Positions 54,664 through 64,000 of a stretch of 64,000 nt of DNA are shown here, in pieces. The notes beneath the pieces are model-generated. The model was not told the origin of the DNA and made no database searches. It saw only the letters and a program-made list of their open reading frames with translations. The position numbers were made by a program, and so were the translations under genes. The number at the start of each line of letters is the position of its first letter. The first letter of the stretch is position 1. The DNA is taken from assembly GCA_024734495.1 (NCBI GenBank), contig JALMQS010000225.1, positions 4,114,369-4,178,368 of the forward strand, in the 5' to 3' direction. The stretch comes from Forficula auricularia (lineage: Eukaryota > Arthropoda > Insecta > Dermaptera > Forficulidae).

Positions 54664-54694
54664 CTGATGATGGACTAATAATCCGAAATATATT
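54664..54694 (+). ncRNA. Hammerhead ribozyme motif 17
   Basis: CTGATGA, stem II GGA/TCC, GAAAUAU; partner of motif 16. Confidence 0.55.
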
Positions 54695-54954
54695 GAGTTT
54701 GTATAAACCTCTTTGAGTTTTATTTCATTCACTGTGAAACTACACACCCTTTACTTTATTAATTAATATCATGTTTCACCTAAAACCTACACCAGTTTCT
54801 CTAAGTAAAAATTGAAATAATTATGGCAATGGCCTTTTAACTGGCAAGAGGCAGAATTGCTTTAATAATTTCAAAAACATATCCATCAAAAAATCATTAA
54901 ATTGTTAACCCTAATTTTAATAGTACCGGATTGTTATGTTACTTATCAGGATTT

Positions 54955-55165
54955 CTAATGGTTGGTCACTTTGTTTGATTTTCGAGTTGAAGTTGAAGCG
55001 CAGAGCCAGGTGGGCGACAAAAGGGAGGCTCTCGAGGGCTGGACGACAGCTGCTAGCGAAAGAGACTTGGGTGGGTGGACAACAACCAAAATCATCCCCA
55101 AAACTACCCCAACAACAGTCAAAAGCCGTAAAAAATGGATGGACAACACCAAAAAAATCTCTTAA
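54955..55165. other. GC-rich unique block
   Basis: About half GC, with open frames on both strands. On the minus strand TCTCTTTCGCTAGCAG could be a 3' splice site, but no good donor follows. Possible exon or regulatory region; unproven. Confidence 0.3.
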
Positions 55166-55294
55166 TAGCGGCTAACGAAGAAAAAATTGCATTTCTCTAT
55201 TATCAGTAAAAAGTGAAAGATTTTGGTCCAGATGGGACTATTTAATTAGTTATCGAAAACGTTTATTTATATTTCGATTTTGTTTGAAATATTC

Positions 55295-55311
55295 GGGGGG
55301 GGGGGGGGGGG
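55295..55311. repeat. 17-base G run
   Basis: Uninterrupted G17, the longest G tract in the window. Confidence 0.9.
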
Positions 55312-55557
55312 AGGAGTGTTCGGTTATAAATCTCTCCCCTATTTTGATATTCAAGCCCCATATGGCGTGAACGATTCATAATAAGACAAAAACTAATCGA
55401 CTTGAACCAATGAAGGCGATTTAATTACACCAAATGGAGTATCTCACACGTATATCTAATAGAGCTAATATAATTTTTTGCCTAGTTTAAGACTGATCTG
55501 TATTTGAGACATGGACAGATTGTTGGCCTGATAATGGCAATTAAATATAGATTCAAC

Positions 55558-55797
55558 CGAGGGGTGAACCGCGACCGAATATGCTGTACACCTACTTTCA
55601 CTTGTACTTCCAAATATTTCCAAATGTTTCCAAATATTTCCAAATATTTCCAAGTAATTCCAAATATTCCCAAGCACTTCAAAATATTTTCAAGTGCCTA
55701 CTTCCAAATATTTCCAAGTATTTCCAAATATTTCCAAGTACTTCCAAAATACTTCCAAAGAGGTGTACACCTACTTCCAATTGCGGATCACCCCTCG
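55558..55797. mobile_element. GGGTGAACCGCGA MITE with minisatellite, copy 5
   Basis: CGAGGGGTGAACCGCGACC to GCGGATCACCCCTCG; TSD GATTCAAC/CATTCAAC (7/8). Internal TTCCAAATATTTCCAAG units. Confidence 0.85.
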
Positions 55798-56001
55798 CAT
55801 TCAACTATGACCAATTCAGAAATGTTAGACATATAAAAAAATATTTAATTGATTCGGATTTTCTTAAATTGTGATTTTGTGAGACGTTTTCATTTCTTTT
55901 TTATTTTTTTATTTTGTTTTGGTCTTTTATTTTTGTTTTTGATCTCTGATTTTTGTAATTTCTATAATTTTTAAAGGAAAAAAATATCCTTTTGATTTTT
56001 C

Positions 56002-56167
56002 CGAGGGGTTAACCGCGATTGGAATTAGGTGTACACCGTCTTTGGAATTATTTGGAATTACTTTGGAATTCATTAGATAATCTATTGTCATCTATTGTCT
56101 TCTACTTGGAAATGGAAGTGGAAGTGGAAGTAGGTGTACACGATTTTAGGTCGCGGTTCACCCCTCG
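56002..56167. mobile_element. GGGTGAACCGCGA MITE, copy 6
   Basis: CGAGGGGTTAACCGCGATTG to GTCGCGGTTCACCCCTCG; perfect TSD GATTTTTC at 55994-56001 and 56168-56175. Nearly identical to 37627-37792. Confidence 0.9.
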
Positions 56168-56175
56168 GATTTTTC

Positions 56176-57809
56176 ATTCTTAAGTTGATTTACGTTATGT
56201 TTTTCTGGGTTTTCTGTTTATTTTTTAATTTATTTACTAAATTTAGCCCCCGACTCAAGAGTATTCTTATAGAGGGTTGAATTTTATTATTATTTGTGAT
56301 ATATAATAGCAAATCCAACATATTTTGCGTTGTAAAGTCCACTAGGTTTTTTTTCCAATTTAAGATTAATTTTCCATTTTTAATAATATACCTACTCTTT
56401 AATTTTTAACCTCGATTTTACTCAATTTCATATTTTTTCAATTCAAATAATCTACAAAAAGTCAATTCTCTCCCCTGTCCAATTGGGCTGTTTAAATCTT
56501 CAAACCCATGTATTTACTTGAAAAATGTTAAGAAGTGACTGTATAAAATATCAACTAAATAAAAAAAGATGAATGAAGACTATATAATTTAATCAAGTTT
56601 TTTAGTTATTAAAATTTTGTTAGAAAAAATTATTAAAATTGTCCAAAGACAGTGTGTCAATTCCGTCCCCAATATAGTTTTAGTATTTAACTTGACTCAC
56701 GCCATCACTGCAGTGGTCAAAAGAGAAACTATTGTCAGTTGGTGAGTTGGTTTTTTAATAGCAACCAGTGGTGTTAATTTATTTTATATCGTAACACAGA
56801 AAAATGACTTCGTAAAAGTAGTGATTAATTATATCGTTTCCGTCTCTACGATAACAAGTCATATAAAAATATTTATTTAAAAAACTTTCTAGTGTTGTTT
56901 TACTTTTAATGAATTGTAACTAAAATTGTAACCTTCTATATTTTTAAGCCAGTCTCTGGTTATATTATCAAATCAAAATTCTCTAATGTCAATTCCGTCC
57001 CCTTGATTGTCACACTTGAATGAGAAAAATCATAAAAAAATTGAAAATTATTTTTTAATTCATGACCATTATTAGAAATTGATCTATAGATAGATGAGCC
57101 ACAAAACTATATTATTATTGTTGGGGTGCGATAAAGCTATATTTTCAAATTTTTAGGTAAAAAGAATGCAAAATAAGTTGGACTTATTCATATGTGTGTG
57201 TATGTGATTATATATGAAATATTGTTAATTCTTAACATGTACTTATATTAATTGAAAATTTAATTTTTATTTGATTATTGTTAATGAGACTAGGTGAATG
57301 ATGATAAATAAATAAATAAATCCACTTTCTCCTCTCACTTTCCCTCTTAACTTGTAATAGTGAATCAAATTAATAAGATCTTTACTTTGGGGGGTACATT
57401 TCTTAGAAAAAAAAATCATAAAGAGCAAAACAGGAAGCGTGTGGGCTTCTTGATCCCTGTCAAAGAAAAAAAGATATAAACGTCCATCAAATTTTTAAGT
57501 GAGTCGCCAGACAGAAAGACAGAGAACCGCCTGAAAAAGGCGAACCCTGGAAAAAATAAGACCTTTCGGGGATTATTATTATACAAATCTCTTTTACATG
57601 GTAAAAATGGACTCAAAAAGAACAATATGAAGAAGAATACAACGGATTTATAAGAGGGAGATTTCAGAGTGAAAACAACTCGAAAAGAAAAAAAGAAATA
57701 TAATAAGCACATAAAAAAAGAAAAAAAAATTGAAAATTTTTGATATATTTCTTCATTTGAATATCCCGAATTTTTTACATGATTTATATTAGCTTCACCT
57801 GTATCTATG
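56176..57809. other. AT-rich, mostly unique DNA
   Basis: GTCAATTC..TCCCC occurs three times in direct orientation (56461, 56656, 56988). No gene supported. Confidence 0.4.
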
Positions 57810-58600
57810 TATCAATGTGACTTTTGTTCTGTTAAATTCCGCAAACATTTCTCTATAAAAATAATAGTTTACCTACTCAATTTAAATGAAATTATATAAA
57901 AATTATAAAATTAAATTTAAAAAAAAAAACTAAAAAGCACGCTTCTAATAAGTAAGTACAAAATAATGTAATACTGTGTAATATCAAAAAGTGTGGGGCG
58001 CAGAATGATGTACTTTCAAATTAATTTCGACAAAGTGCCCCAAGCTTTTTGATTAAGTATTACATTAATTTGAACTTTTTAGAAGCGTGTTTTTTAGTTT
58101 ATTTTATCATATAATTTATTTTTTTACTTTTGAGTCTTAATTATGTTTGCAGAGAATTCTAACAGAATGAAATGTATTTATTTTTATTACTTTGATATAA
58201 TTTTATTTAAATTGAGTAGGTAAACAATTATTTTTATAAAGAAATGTTTGCGGAATTTAACAGAACAAAAGTCACATTGATACATACATACATACAAACA
58301 AACAGGTGAAGCTAATATAAAGTGTGTAATAAATACATTTCATTCTGTTAAATTCCGCAAACTTTTCTTTATAAAAATAATTAAGATTAAAAAGTAAAAA
58401 AATAAATTATATTAAAAAAAACTTAAAAAAATGCTTCTAAAAAGTACAAAATAATGTAATACTTAATCAAAAATCGTGGGGCACTTGGCCGAAATTAATT
58501 AAAAGTACATGTTTCTGCGCTCCACACTATTTGATTAAGTATAACGTACATTATTTTGTATTTTTTAGAAGCATGTATTTTAGTTTTTTTTTAATAATTA
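57810..58600. repeat. Nested foldbacks (TTCTGTTAAATTCCGCAAAC family)
   Basis: TTCTGTTAAATTCCGCAAAC at 57828 is inverted at about 58250 and repeated direct at 58342. Two inner palindromes (57925-58100 and 58420-58590) share GCTTCTAA..AGTACAAAATAATGTA and a GTGGGGC core. Confidence 0.65.
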
Positions 58601-59872
58601 TTATTTTCTTTTGTTTAAAAAATATTAACACCTTAAATTGAAAAAAATTACAGCTGAAAAATGTCATCTAAAACCAGAAAAAACATTTTTTCGATAATTT
58701 GTTCACAATAATCATGTAGAAATATTTTATTGATTATTTTTTAGAATAAAATAAATACAAATTCTTTTATAAAACAATCTAGAAACATTTTTTTAAATGT
58801 TCAAACGTTTAATATCTTGTAAATTGGATTTTTTTTTTAATATATGTTTTTAACTTCTAATTCGGACTTTATCATATCAAATTCTGGAATTTAAAAATCA
58901 AGAGCAGACTTTTCCATATCAAATTCAAGATGTGATGTTTCAAACGAAATTCAGGATTTTAAAAAACAAAATATTTGAAATTTGAAATATTCAAATTATA
59001 GAAATTTTAGTTTATTTGGGGTCAGACGGTCCTAGAGAATTGAAAAAATATATTTTATTTGAAATATCTCAAAAAAAAATTATTGTCGAAAAACGAAAAA
59101 ATGGCAACGCTATATATAGCCTTGTGAACTTTCTGTTTTTGACAAAAAATTTGAAATATCCAAATTATAGAAATTTTAGTAAATTTGGGATATATTTAAA
59201 TAAGTATAATTTTGATGTAATATTTTTTAAAAAATCATTTTTTTTAAGCCTCTCCAAAAAGTGACATTGATACAAAGGGACCCTTAACAACTTGATTGGG
59301 AATTTATAGAAAAAAAATATTAATTTTCAAAAAAACTAAAAGCATTTTAAGTAGTAGATTTTATATAGATTTAAATGAGTATAATTTGGATGGAATATTT
59401 CTTAAAAAATCACTTTTTTAAGTCTCTCTAAAAAGCAACATTGATAGACCCTTATCAACTTGTGAAATTTCTGTTTTTGACAAAAAATTTGAAATATCCA
59501 AATTATAGAAATTTTAGTATATTTGGGATCAGACGGTCCAAGAGAATTGAAAAAAATATGAATGTCTATTTTAAAAAAGATCGAAACATATATTTTCAAT
59601 TAATTTAACTAGATCATACTTTGCTTTTCACTTAAATCTAATAGTAAAAAAAATAAATAAAAATATACTAAATGTGCATCCTCTTTGGAATTCAAAAAGG
59701 CCAATCAATATATCAAAGATGTTAATGAAATTGTTGCATTAATTAAAAATAATTTATCTATTTTGAAAAAACATTCATTTTGGTTCTAGAAAGAAATAAT
59801 TATGATAATAATTAACGATTCTTTGGCTGATATATTTTTGGACTTTTTGTTATAAACAAAAGTCTGGCTCAC
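58601..59872. repeat. AT-rich DNA with repeated GGGTCAGACGGTCC unit
   Basis: TCAGACGGTCC..AGAGAATTGAAAAA with TTTGAAATATCCAAATTATA recurs at about 59018, 59527, 60007 and 60177. Confidence 0.55.
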
Positions 59873-59932
59873 CAAGCTTCAGCTCCATCGATGACTCGTC
59901 TCCTCCTTGGTGTCTCCTCTCGAGGATATCTC
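59873..59932 (-). CDS. Candidate internal exon A, minus strand, 60 nt
   Basis: The minus strand has TTTTGTCTATTTTTAG before and donor GTGAGCC after. GC content is over half, in AT-rich flanks. Two frames are open (RYPREETPRRRRVIDGAEA or DILERRHQGGDESSMELKL). Joined to exon B, neither gives a continuous frame, so it may be a 5' UTR exon, an alternative exon, or false. Confidence 0.35.
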
Positions 59933-60486
59933 CTAAAAATAGACAAAAGTGAAATTATTAAAGTTGATTGATTCCACCGATAGCATTTGTTAAAACTTTA
60001 AAACTTTGGGATCAGACGGTCTTAGAGAATTGAAAAAATATATTTTATTAGAAATATCTAAAAAAAAAATTGTCGAAAAACGAAAAAAGGGCAAGGCTAT
60101 ATATATAGCCTTGTGAAATTTCTGATTTTGACAAAAAATTTGAAATATCCAAATTACAGAAATTTTAGTATATTTGGAATCAGACAGTCCTAGAGAATTT
60201 AAAAATTATATTTTATTTGAAATATCTCAAAAAAAAAATTTGTGGAAAAACGAAACGTTTGGTCGAAAGGGCTAGAATTTTCATTCCCCCCCCCCCTCCC
60301 CCTTTCATTTGACGTAATGTTTAAAACACATTAAAATAAATTGCAACGGATCGTTGCTAAACTTTATCCAAATTCATTTGAAATATTAATATGTTTATTC
60401 CTTTATTATTAATCAAATATCACTTGCTATTTGTAGTTCATGTTGACTTTAATTCAAAAATAATGATCGATTCTTATTTAAAAGTC
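59933..60486. repeat. Continuation of the GGGTCAGACGGTCC repeats
   Basis: Two further units at 60007 and 60177, then a poly-C piece of the TTTTTGCATTT repeat at 60270-60300. Confidence 0.5.
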
Positions 60487-60810
60487 GAGGAATAACCATT
60501 CTACATTCGATTTTTGACATTTCGGTTATTATTGGTAACCATTGGTGAAGACATGGAGGAATCGTCTTAAAATCAAAAAATAGCGATCGATTCTCATCTA
60601 ATACTTGAGGAATAACAATTCTACATTAGATTTTTGACCCTTCGATTATTATTGGTAACCATTGGTGAAGACATGGAGGAATCGACTTAAAAAAAAATAA
60701 CAATCGATTATTATCTAATACTAGAGGAATAACCTTATTGCATTTCATTTTTGATGTTTTGACTATTAATGGCAACCTCTACTGAAAACGTGGAAGAATC
60801 GACTTAAAAT
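60487..60810 (+). repeat. Tandem repeat, about 118-bp unit, 2.7 copies
   Basis: GAGGAATAAC..TTCTACATT then GTAACCATTGGTGAAGACAT recurs at 60487, 60607 and 60724. The unit matches the start of the Helitron-associated bodies at 24560 and 41463. Confidence 0.75.
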
Positions 60811-61008
60811 CAAAAAGACTAAATTCTTTTATGGCAAACAACTCAAGCTTAATACATCCATCCATACATCCATGGATATCCGCACGCACTAAATGAAAAA
60901 ATCGCACTTTTTGGGCTCTCGACGAGACCCCATGTAATTTTTGGCAAAACTGTCACGTGCTAAAATTCAACCTAATTGAATACTACAATTTGGGACTTTA
61001 ATTTAGAC

Positions 61009-61301
61009 CAGCCATGTCCAACCGGCGGCCCGATTGGGATTTTTGTGCGGCCCGATAACAAAAAAAGGAAATCGCCCCCCCCCCCCCCATAGAGGCCCGT
61101 GACTGTCAAAAAATTAAAAATTTTTTTTTTTTAATTGAAAATAAAGTTCTATATAAGTGTGTGTGGGGGGGGGGGGGGCGTCTCTGCCCCCCGCTTGGAC
61201 AATTCGATCGCGACAACTTTTTTGTTCATGTGAGTGGCGGCCCAGTACCTTGTATATTCCTAAATTTTGGCCCGAATAGTAATTTGGGTTGGACATCGCT
61301 G
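61009..61301. mobile_element. hAT MITE, 293 bp
   Basis: CAGCCATGTCCAACCGGCGG to GGTTGGACATCGCTG; perfect TSD ATTTAGAC at 61001-61008 and 61302-61309. Confidence 0.85.
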
Positions 61302-61309
61302 ATTTAGAC

Positions 61310-62645
61310 CATGGGTTCCGTAGTTTTTTCCTGAGGACCCTTTGAAGTCGCGCTTGCCACCAGACCGATTACAATACTTTCCCCATGCTTCGCATTGGAT
61401 AAAGTAAAAAAAATTATATTAAGTAGGTATGTTCTTTTCAAAAATATATTCAATTTTTTCCTAGTTAAATTTTTCATTTTTTATACCTCTTCAAAATAGA
61501 TAGATCTTTATGCCCCACCCTGTATAAATACATATTGAAGGAGACAACAAAAGAGTGTGCCTTCTGCTGGAATTATAAATTTTTAATTAATTTATTTATA
61601 TATCGTTTATTGTCTTTTTCAATTGATAAAAATTCTGCTACTCTCGGCAAAAACTTTCAATTTAATATAAATACATATTTATATTCGCTTTTTATATGTA
61701 TATTCTTACTCGAATCAACAGGTTAACACAACCTTATTGATTTCTCTTCATAATCATAAACTTTTACCGAACATACAATTGGAAATAAGCAGAGCTCCCC
61801 AGATGTCGCTGCTTTTTATTTTGACTTATTGATTGACGATTTTCTTTTTAAGATATATTTATATTTTCTTTATTCTGAGCTTTTTCTTAAACTCCCTCGA
61901 GTTTATATTTTTTTTCCTTCTAAGATATATGAAATTCAAAAATGATTTTTTATTTATTTTTCTTTTCTTTTGTTAAAAAGTAGGCGTCGGTTACGATTTT
62001 ATGATTGATGGATCAGCCTCCCCCTAAGAAAAAAAATCCAAGTCAGTGAGTCAGACAGAGAGTGTGCAAAAACCGGCAAACATTAAGCCCTCTTTTGAAA
62101 AAGGCTTTCATTTTCTTTAAGGAGGAGGCTTTCTCGATATATAGACAGACAGACAGACTGACGGACGAATGAGATACTAAATAAAAATGAGCATTGGATT
62201 GACAAAAAGGAAGAGGGTGGCTGGGGGTAGACCCAAGAGGGTGATGGAAACCGCGACAAATAGATGAAAAATATATTTTTAAATGAATCCATTCCAGAAG
62301 AAATGATGAATTGACAGAGAAAAAGAAAATAATATTCCAGCAAAAACACTTGGGTAAAAAAAGCCCGAGTTCGATTAATAAAAAGCGTTTGCCAACAAAA
62401 GTAGTGAGATCTAATGTGCTGCCAAGTTAAACATCATCAATTTATTAAATGAGTCGAGAATATTTTATTAGGTTGGTAGGAGAATAATTTTGTTTTTTAA
62501 CCCTTAACTTTAAAGGTAACGTGGGCGTAAAGATCCGCAGTTTTTGGTTTTTATTTTTTCCCCCTCTTTTTGATAGATAGAGTAAAACTTGAATTGTAAT
62601 CTGAAAACTTGTTATCTTTGCTTCCTAACGTAGTTTTATTAGTTC
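61310..62645. other. Mostly unique DNA
   Basis: 61535-61700 contains TCTGCTACTCTCGGCAAAA, also near 53850 (a Penelope-associated piece). No gene supported. Confidence 0.4.
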
Positions 62646-62829
62646 CGAGGGTGAACCGCGACCTAATATGCTCTACACCTACTTCCACTTGTACTTCCAA
62701 ATATTTCCAAGTACTTCCAAATATTTCCAAGTACTTCCAAATGTTCCAAGGACTTCTAAATATTTCCAAGTACTTCCAAAATTCTTCCAAAGAGGTGTAC
62801 ACCTATTTCCAATCGCGGATCACCCCTCG
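62646..62829. mobile_element. GGGTGAACCGCGA MITE with minisatellite, copy 7
   Basis: CGAGGGTGAACCGCGACC to GCGGATCACCCCTCG; perfect TSD ATTAGTTC at 62638-62645 and 62830-62837. Confidence 0.9.
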
Positions 62830-62837
62830 ATTAGTTC

Positions 62838-63297
62838 TTAAATCAATCAGGAAAAAAGTAGTAGAGGGCTCTAAGCTGAATCTTGCAACTACGGACGTTT
62901 GCCCCATTTTTCGGAGTAAAGATCCACACACGTGGTACAAACGTCCGCGCCCCCGGATCTTTGGCCCCTAAGCAAATTACACGCTAAAATACGGTTTGTG
63001 CATTTATTTGTCAAGAAACCCAAATTACAAATAAAAATACAGTTTGTTTATTTTACTATGGAACTCCTATTAAACTGAGACACTTTTAAAGAAGGTACCT
63101 AGATATAAGTAGGACCTCAAAGAATTGATCCAATTTTGGAATGAAGTAGATTTTGCGGGTTTTGGTAAATTTGTTCGGATTGTTCAGGTGACAATCACAT
63201 CTTCCCATTGATATTTTAAAATATCGGGTTGGTCAGGACATTTCCAAAGTCGGCCTGCTCGCTTCATAGCACTTATTATGGGACCATCGTATCGTCT
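62838..63297. other. Region with scattered GATCTTTGCCCC motifs
   Basis: ACGGACGTTTGCCCC, GTAAAGATCC and CCGGATCTTTGGCCCC lie at 62890-62970. No ORF supported. Confidence 0.4.
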
Positions 63298-63325
63298 TTA
63301 AAGATCCGAATGCGTAGTTTACTCC

Positions 63326-63420
63326 AAAAACGCTGCGTATGTTTGCCCCGAAAACGCTGCGGATCTTTGCCCCGAAAACGCTGCGGATCTTTGCCCCGAA
63401 AACGCTGCGGATCTTTCCCC
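63326..63420. repeat. 24-bp tandem repeat, about 4 copies
   Basis: Unit GAAAACGCTGCGGATCTTTG followed by CCCC; copies start near 63326, 63350, 63374 and 63398. The first is diverged. Confidence 0.85.
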
Positions 63421-64000
63421 TATTTAACACTTTTTAACATTAGCAAACATATACACATCTAAAGTTTATATGCGGTCAGAAAATGTTCGTGATACGTTTA
63501 TTTAAGGGTATTATCAAGTAATCCAACCAATGTAGAGGAGCATGTATCTACTGATTTCATACCTGAACATTCCTGAATAATACATCAATGATAGTAAAAA
63601 ATAATTTTACCTCATTGTTGACAGACTGCTCTCGTTGTGCCATAGACAATTATAGTGTCGACTGCTAGCATTTCTACTAACATAACAAAAGGTCTAAAAC
63701 CACGATACATTTTGGAGGTCAGTTTAAAAGTTGGGTGCGGACCTTTGCCCCACCTTACCCTACCTATATCTCGGCTTAGAAAAACTTTATTAATCAAAAT
63801 AAGAACCATTCGAAGCAATATACTTTTGCCAACATGAAACAAGTTTATTTATTCCTGTATCATAAAATTCCGGTGTTCTGGATGCGATTAAGTCGTAACA
63901 TTTGAACTAATTCATTTGTAAGAACCTCAATATATAAGATGGGAAATAATTAAGAATTCAATAGACTATAAGTCATAGATTTTTAGAATTAATTTCTGAC
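63421..64000. other. AT-rich DNA, no gene supported
   Basis: One more GCGGACCTTTGCCCC near 63738. Open frames at 63612-63842 (minus) and 63655-63837 (plus) overlap each other without domain support. Confidence 0.4.

Larger units (their letters stand above)
54170..54814 (+). mobile_element. Hammerhead foldback element with tail, 645 bp
   Basis: AAATAATT at 54162-54169 and 54815-54822. Outer arms AAGTAAAGGGAGTGTAGTTT..., motifs 16 and 17, and tail TTTCACCTAAAACCTACACC. A foldback module (54290-54655) of the 6270 family occupies the loop. Confidence 0.75.

Noticed and set aside
63229..63462. Open frames with repeated CGSLPRKR
   Set aside because: Translation of the 24-bp tandem repeat.

Overview
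This is an AT-rich eukaryotic nuclear window, most likely from an arthropod and probably an insect. Introns, tRNA-derived SINEs, jockey/RTE-type LINE fragments, hAT, mariner and pogo-like transposons, Helitron-like ends and hammerhead-ribozyme retroelements are all present. There is no bacterial-style gene, operon or CRISPR array. Host coding content is very small and most of the window is layers of nested transposable elements in AT-rich intronic or intergenic DNA.

Host-gene signals. A 3'-terminal coding exon of a plus-strand gene lies at 521-840, with a poly(A) signal at 921. On the minus strand, three small GC-rich blocks at 59873-59932, 40634-40705 and 19849-19921 each sit between a good 3' splice site and a good GT donor. 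They look like exons of one gene with introns of about 20 kb that spans most of the window. Everything between them would then be intron.

Mobile DNA by region. 0-5.5 kb: plus-strand exon, a 1.36-kb hAT-like element with a perfect 8-bp target-site duplication (TSD), a small hAT MITE, and a TIR element with a THAP-like remnant. 6-15.5 kb: foldback modules, two TIR MITE families, a hAT element with a nested pogo-like copy, a Stowaway-like element with a transposase remnant. 15.6-20.6 kb: a 15-bp-TSD composite holding a LINE reverse-transcriptase fragment between hammerhead-bearing arms, more hammerhead foldbacks, and candidate exon C. 21-36 kb: a three-level hAT nest, SINEs, LINE ends, a hAT dimerisation-domain pseudogene, large palindromes. 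36-44.5 kb: minisatellite, LINE 3' end, candidate exon B, two tandem copies of a foldback repeat. 44.5-49 kb: a hAT element with at least five nested insertions, a Helitron-like element, a foldback mariner. 50-64 kb: more of the same families, candidate exon A, tandem repeats.

Most notable theme. At least 17 sequences match the hammerhead-ribozyme core (CUGANGA, stem II, GAAA, short palindromic stem III). Most are paired in opposite orientation in the arms of palindromic elements. Several elements share one plan: TSD, arm with ribozyme, loop, inverted arm with ribozyme, a single-ended tail of about 25-45 nt, TSD. This resembles Penelope-like elements with inverted terminal repeats, but no Penelope reverse transcriptase or GIY-YIG domain was recognised, so they look like a non-autonomous family. 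All family assignments are by eye; no search or folding program was run.
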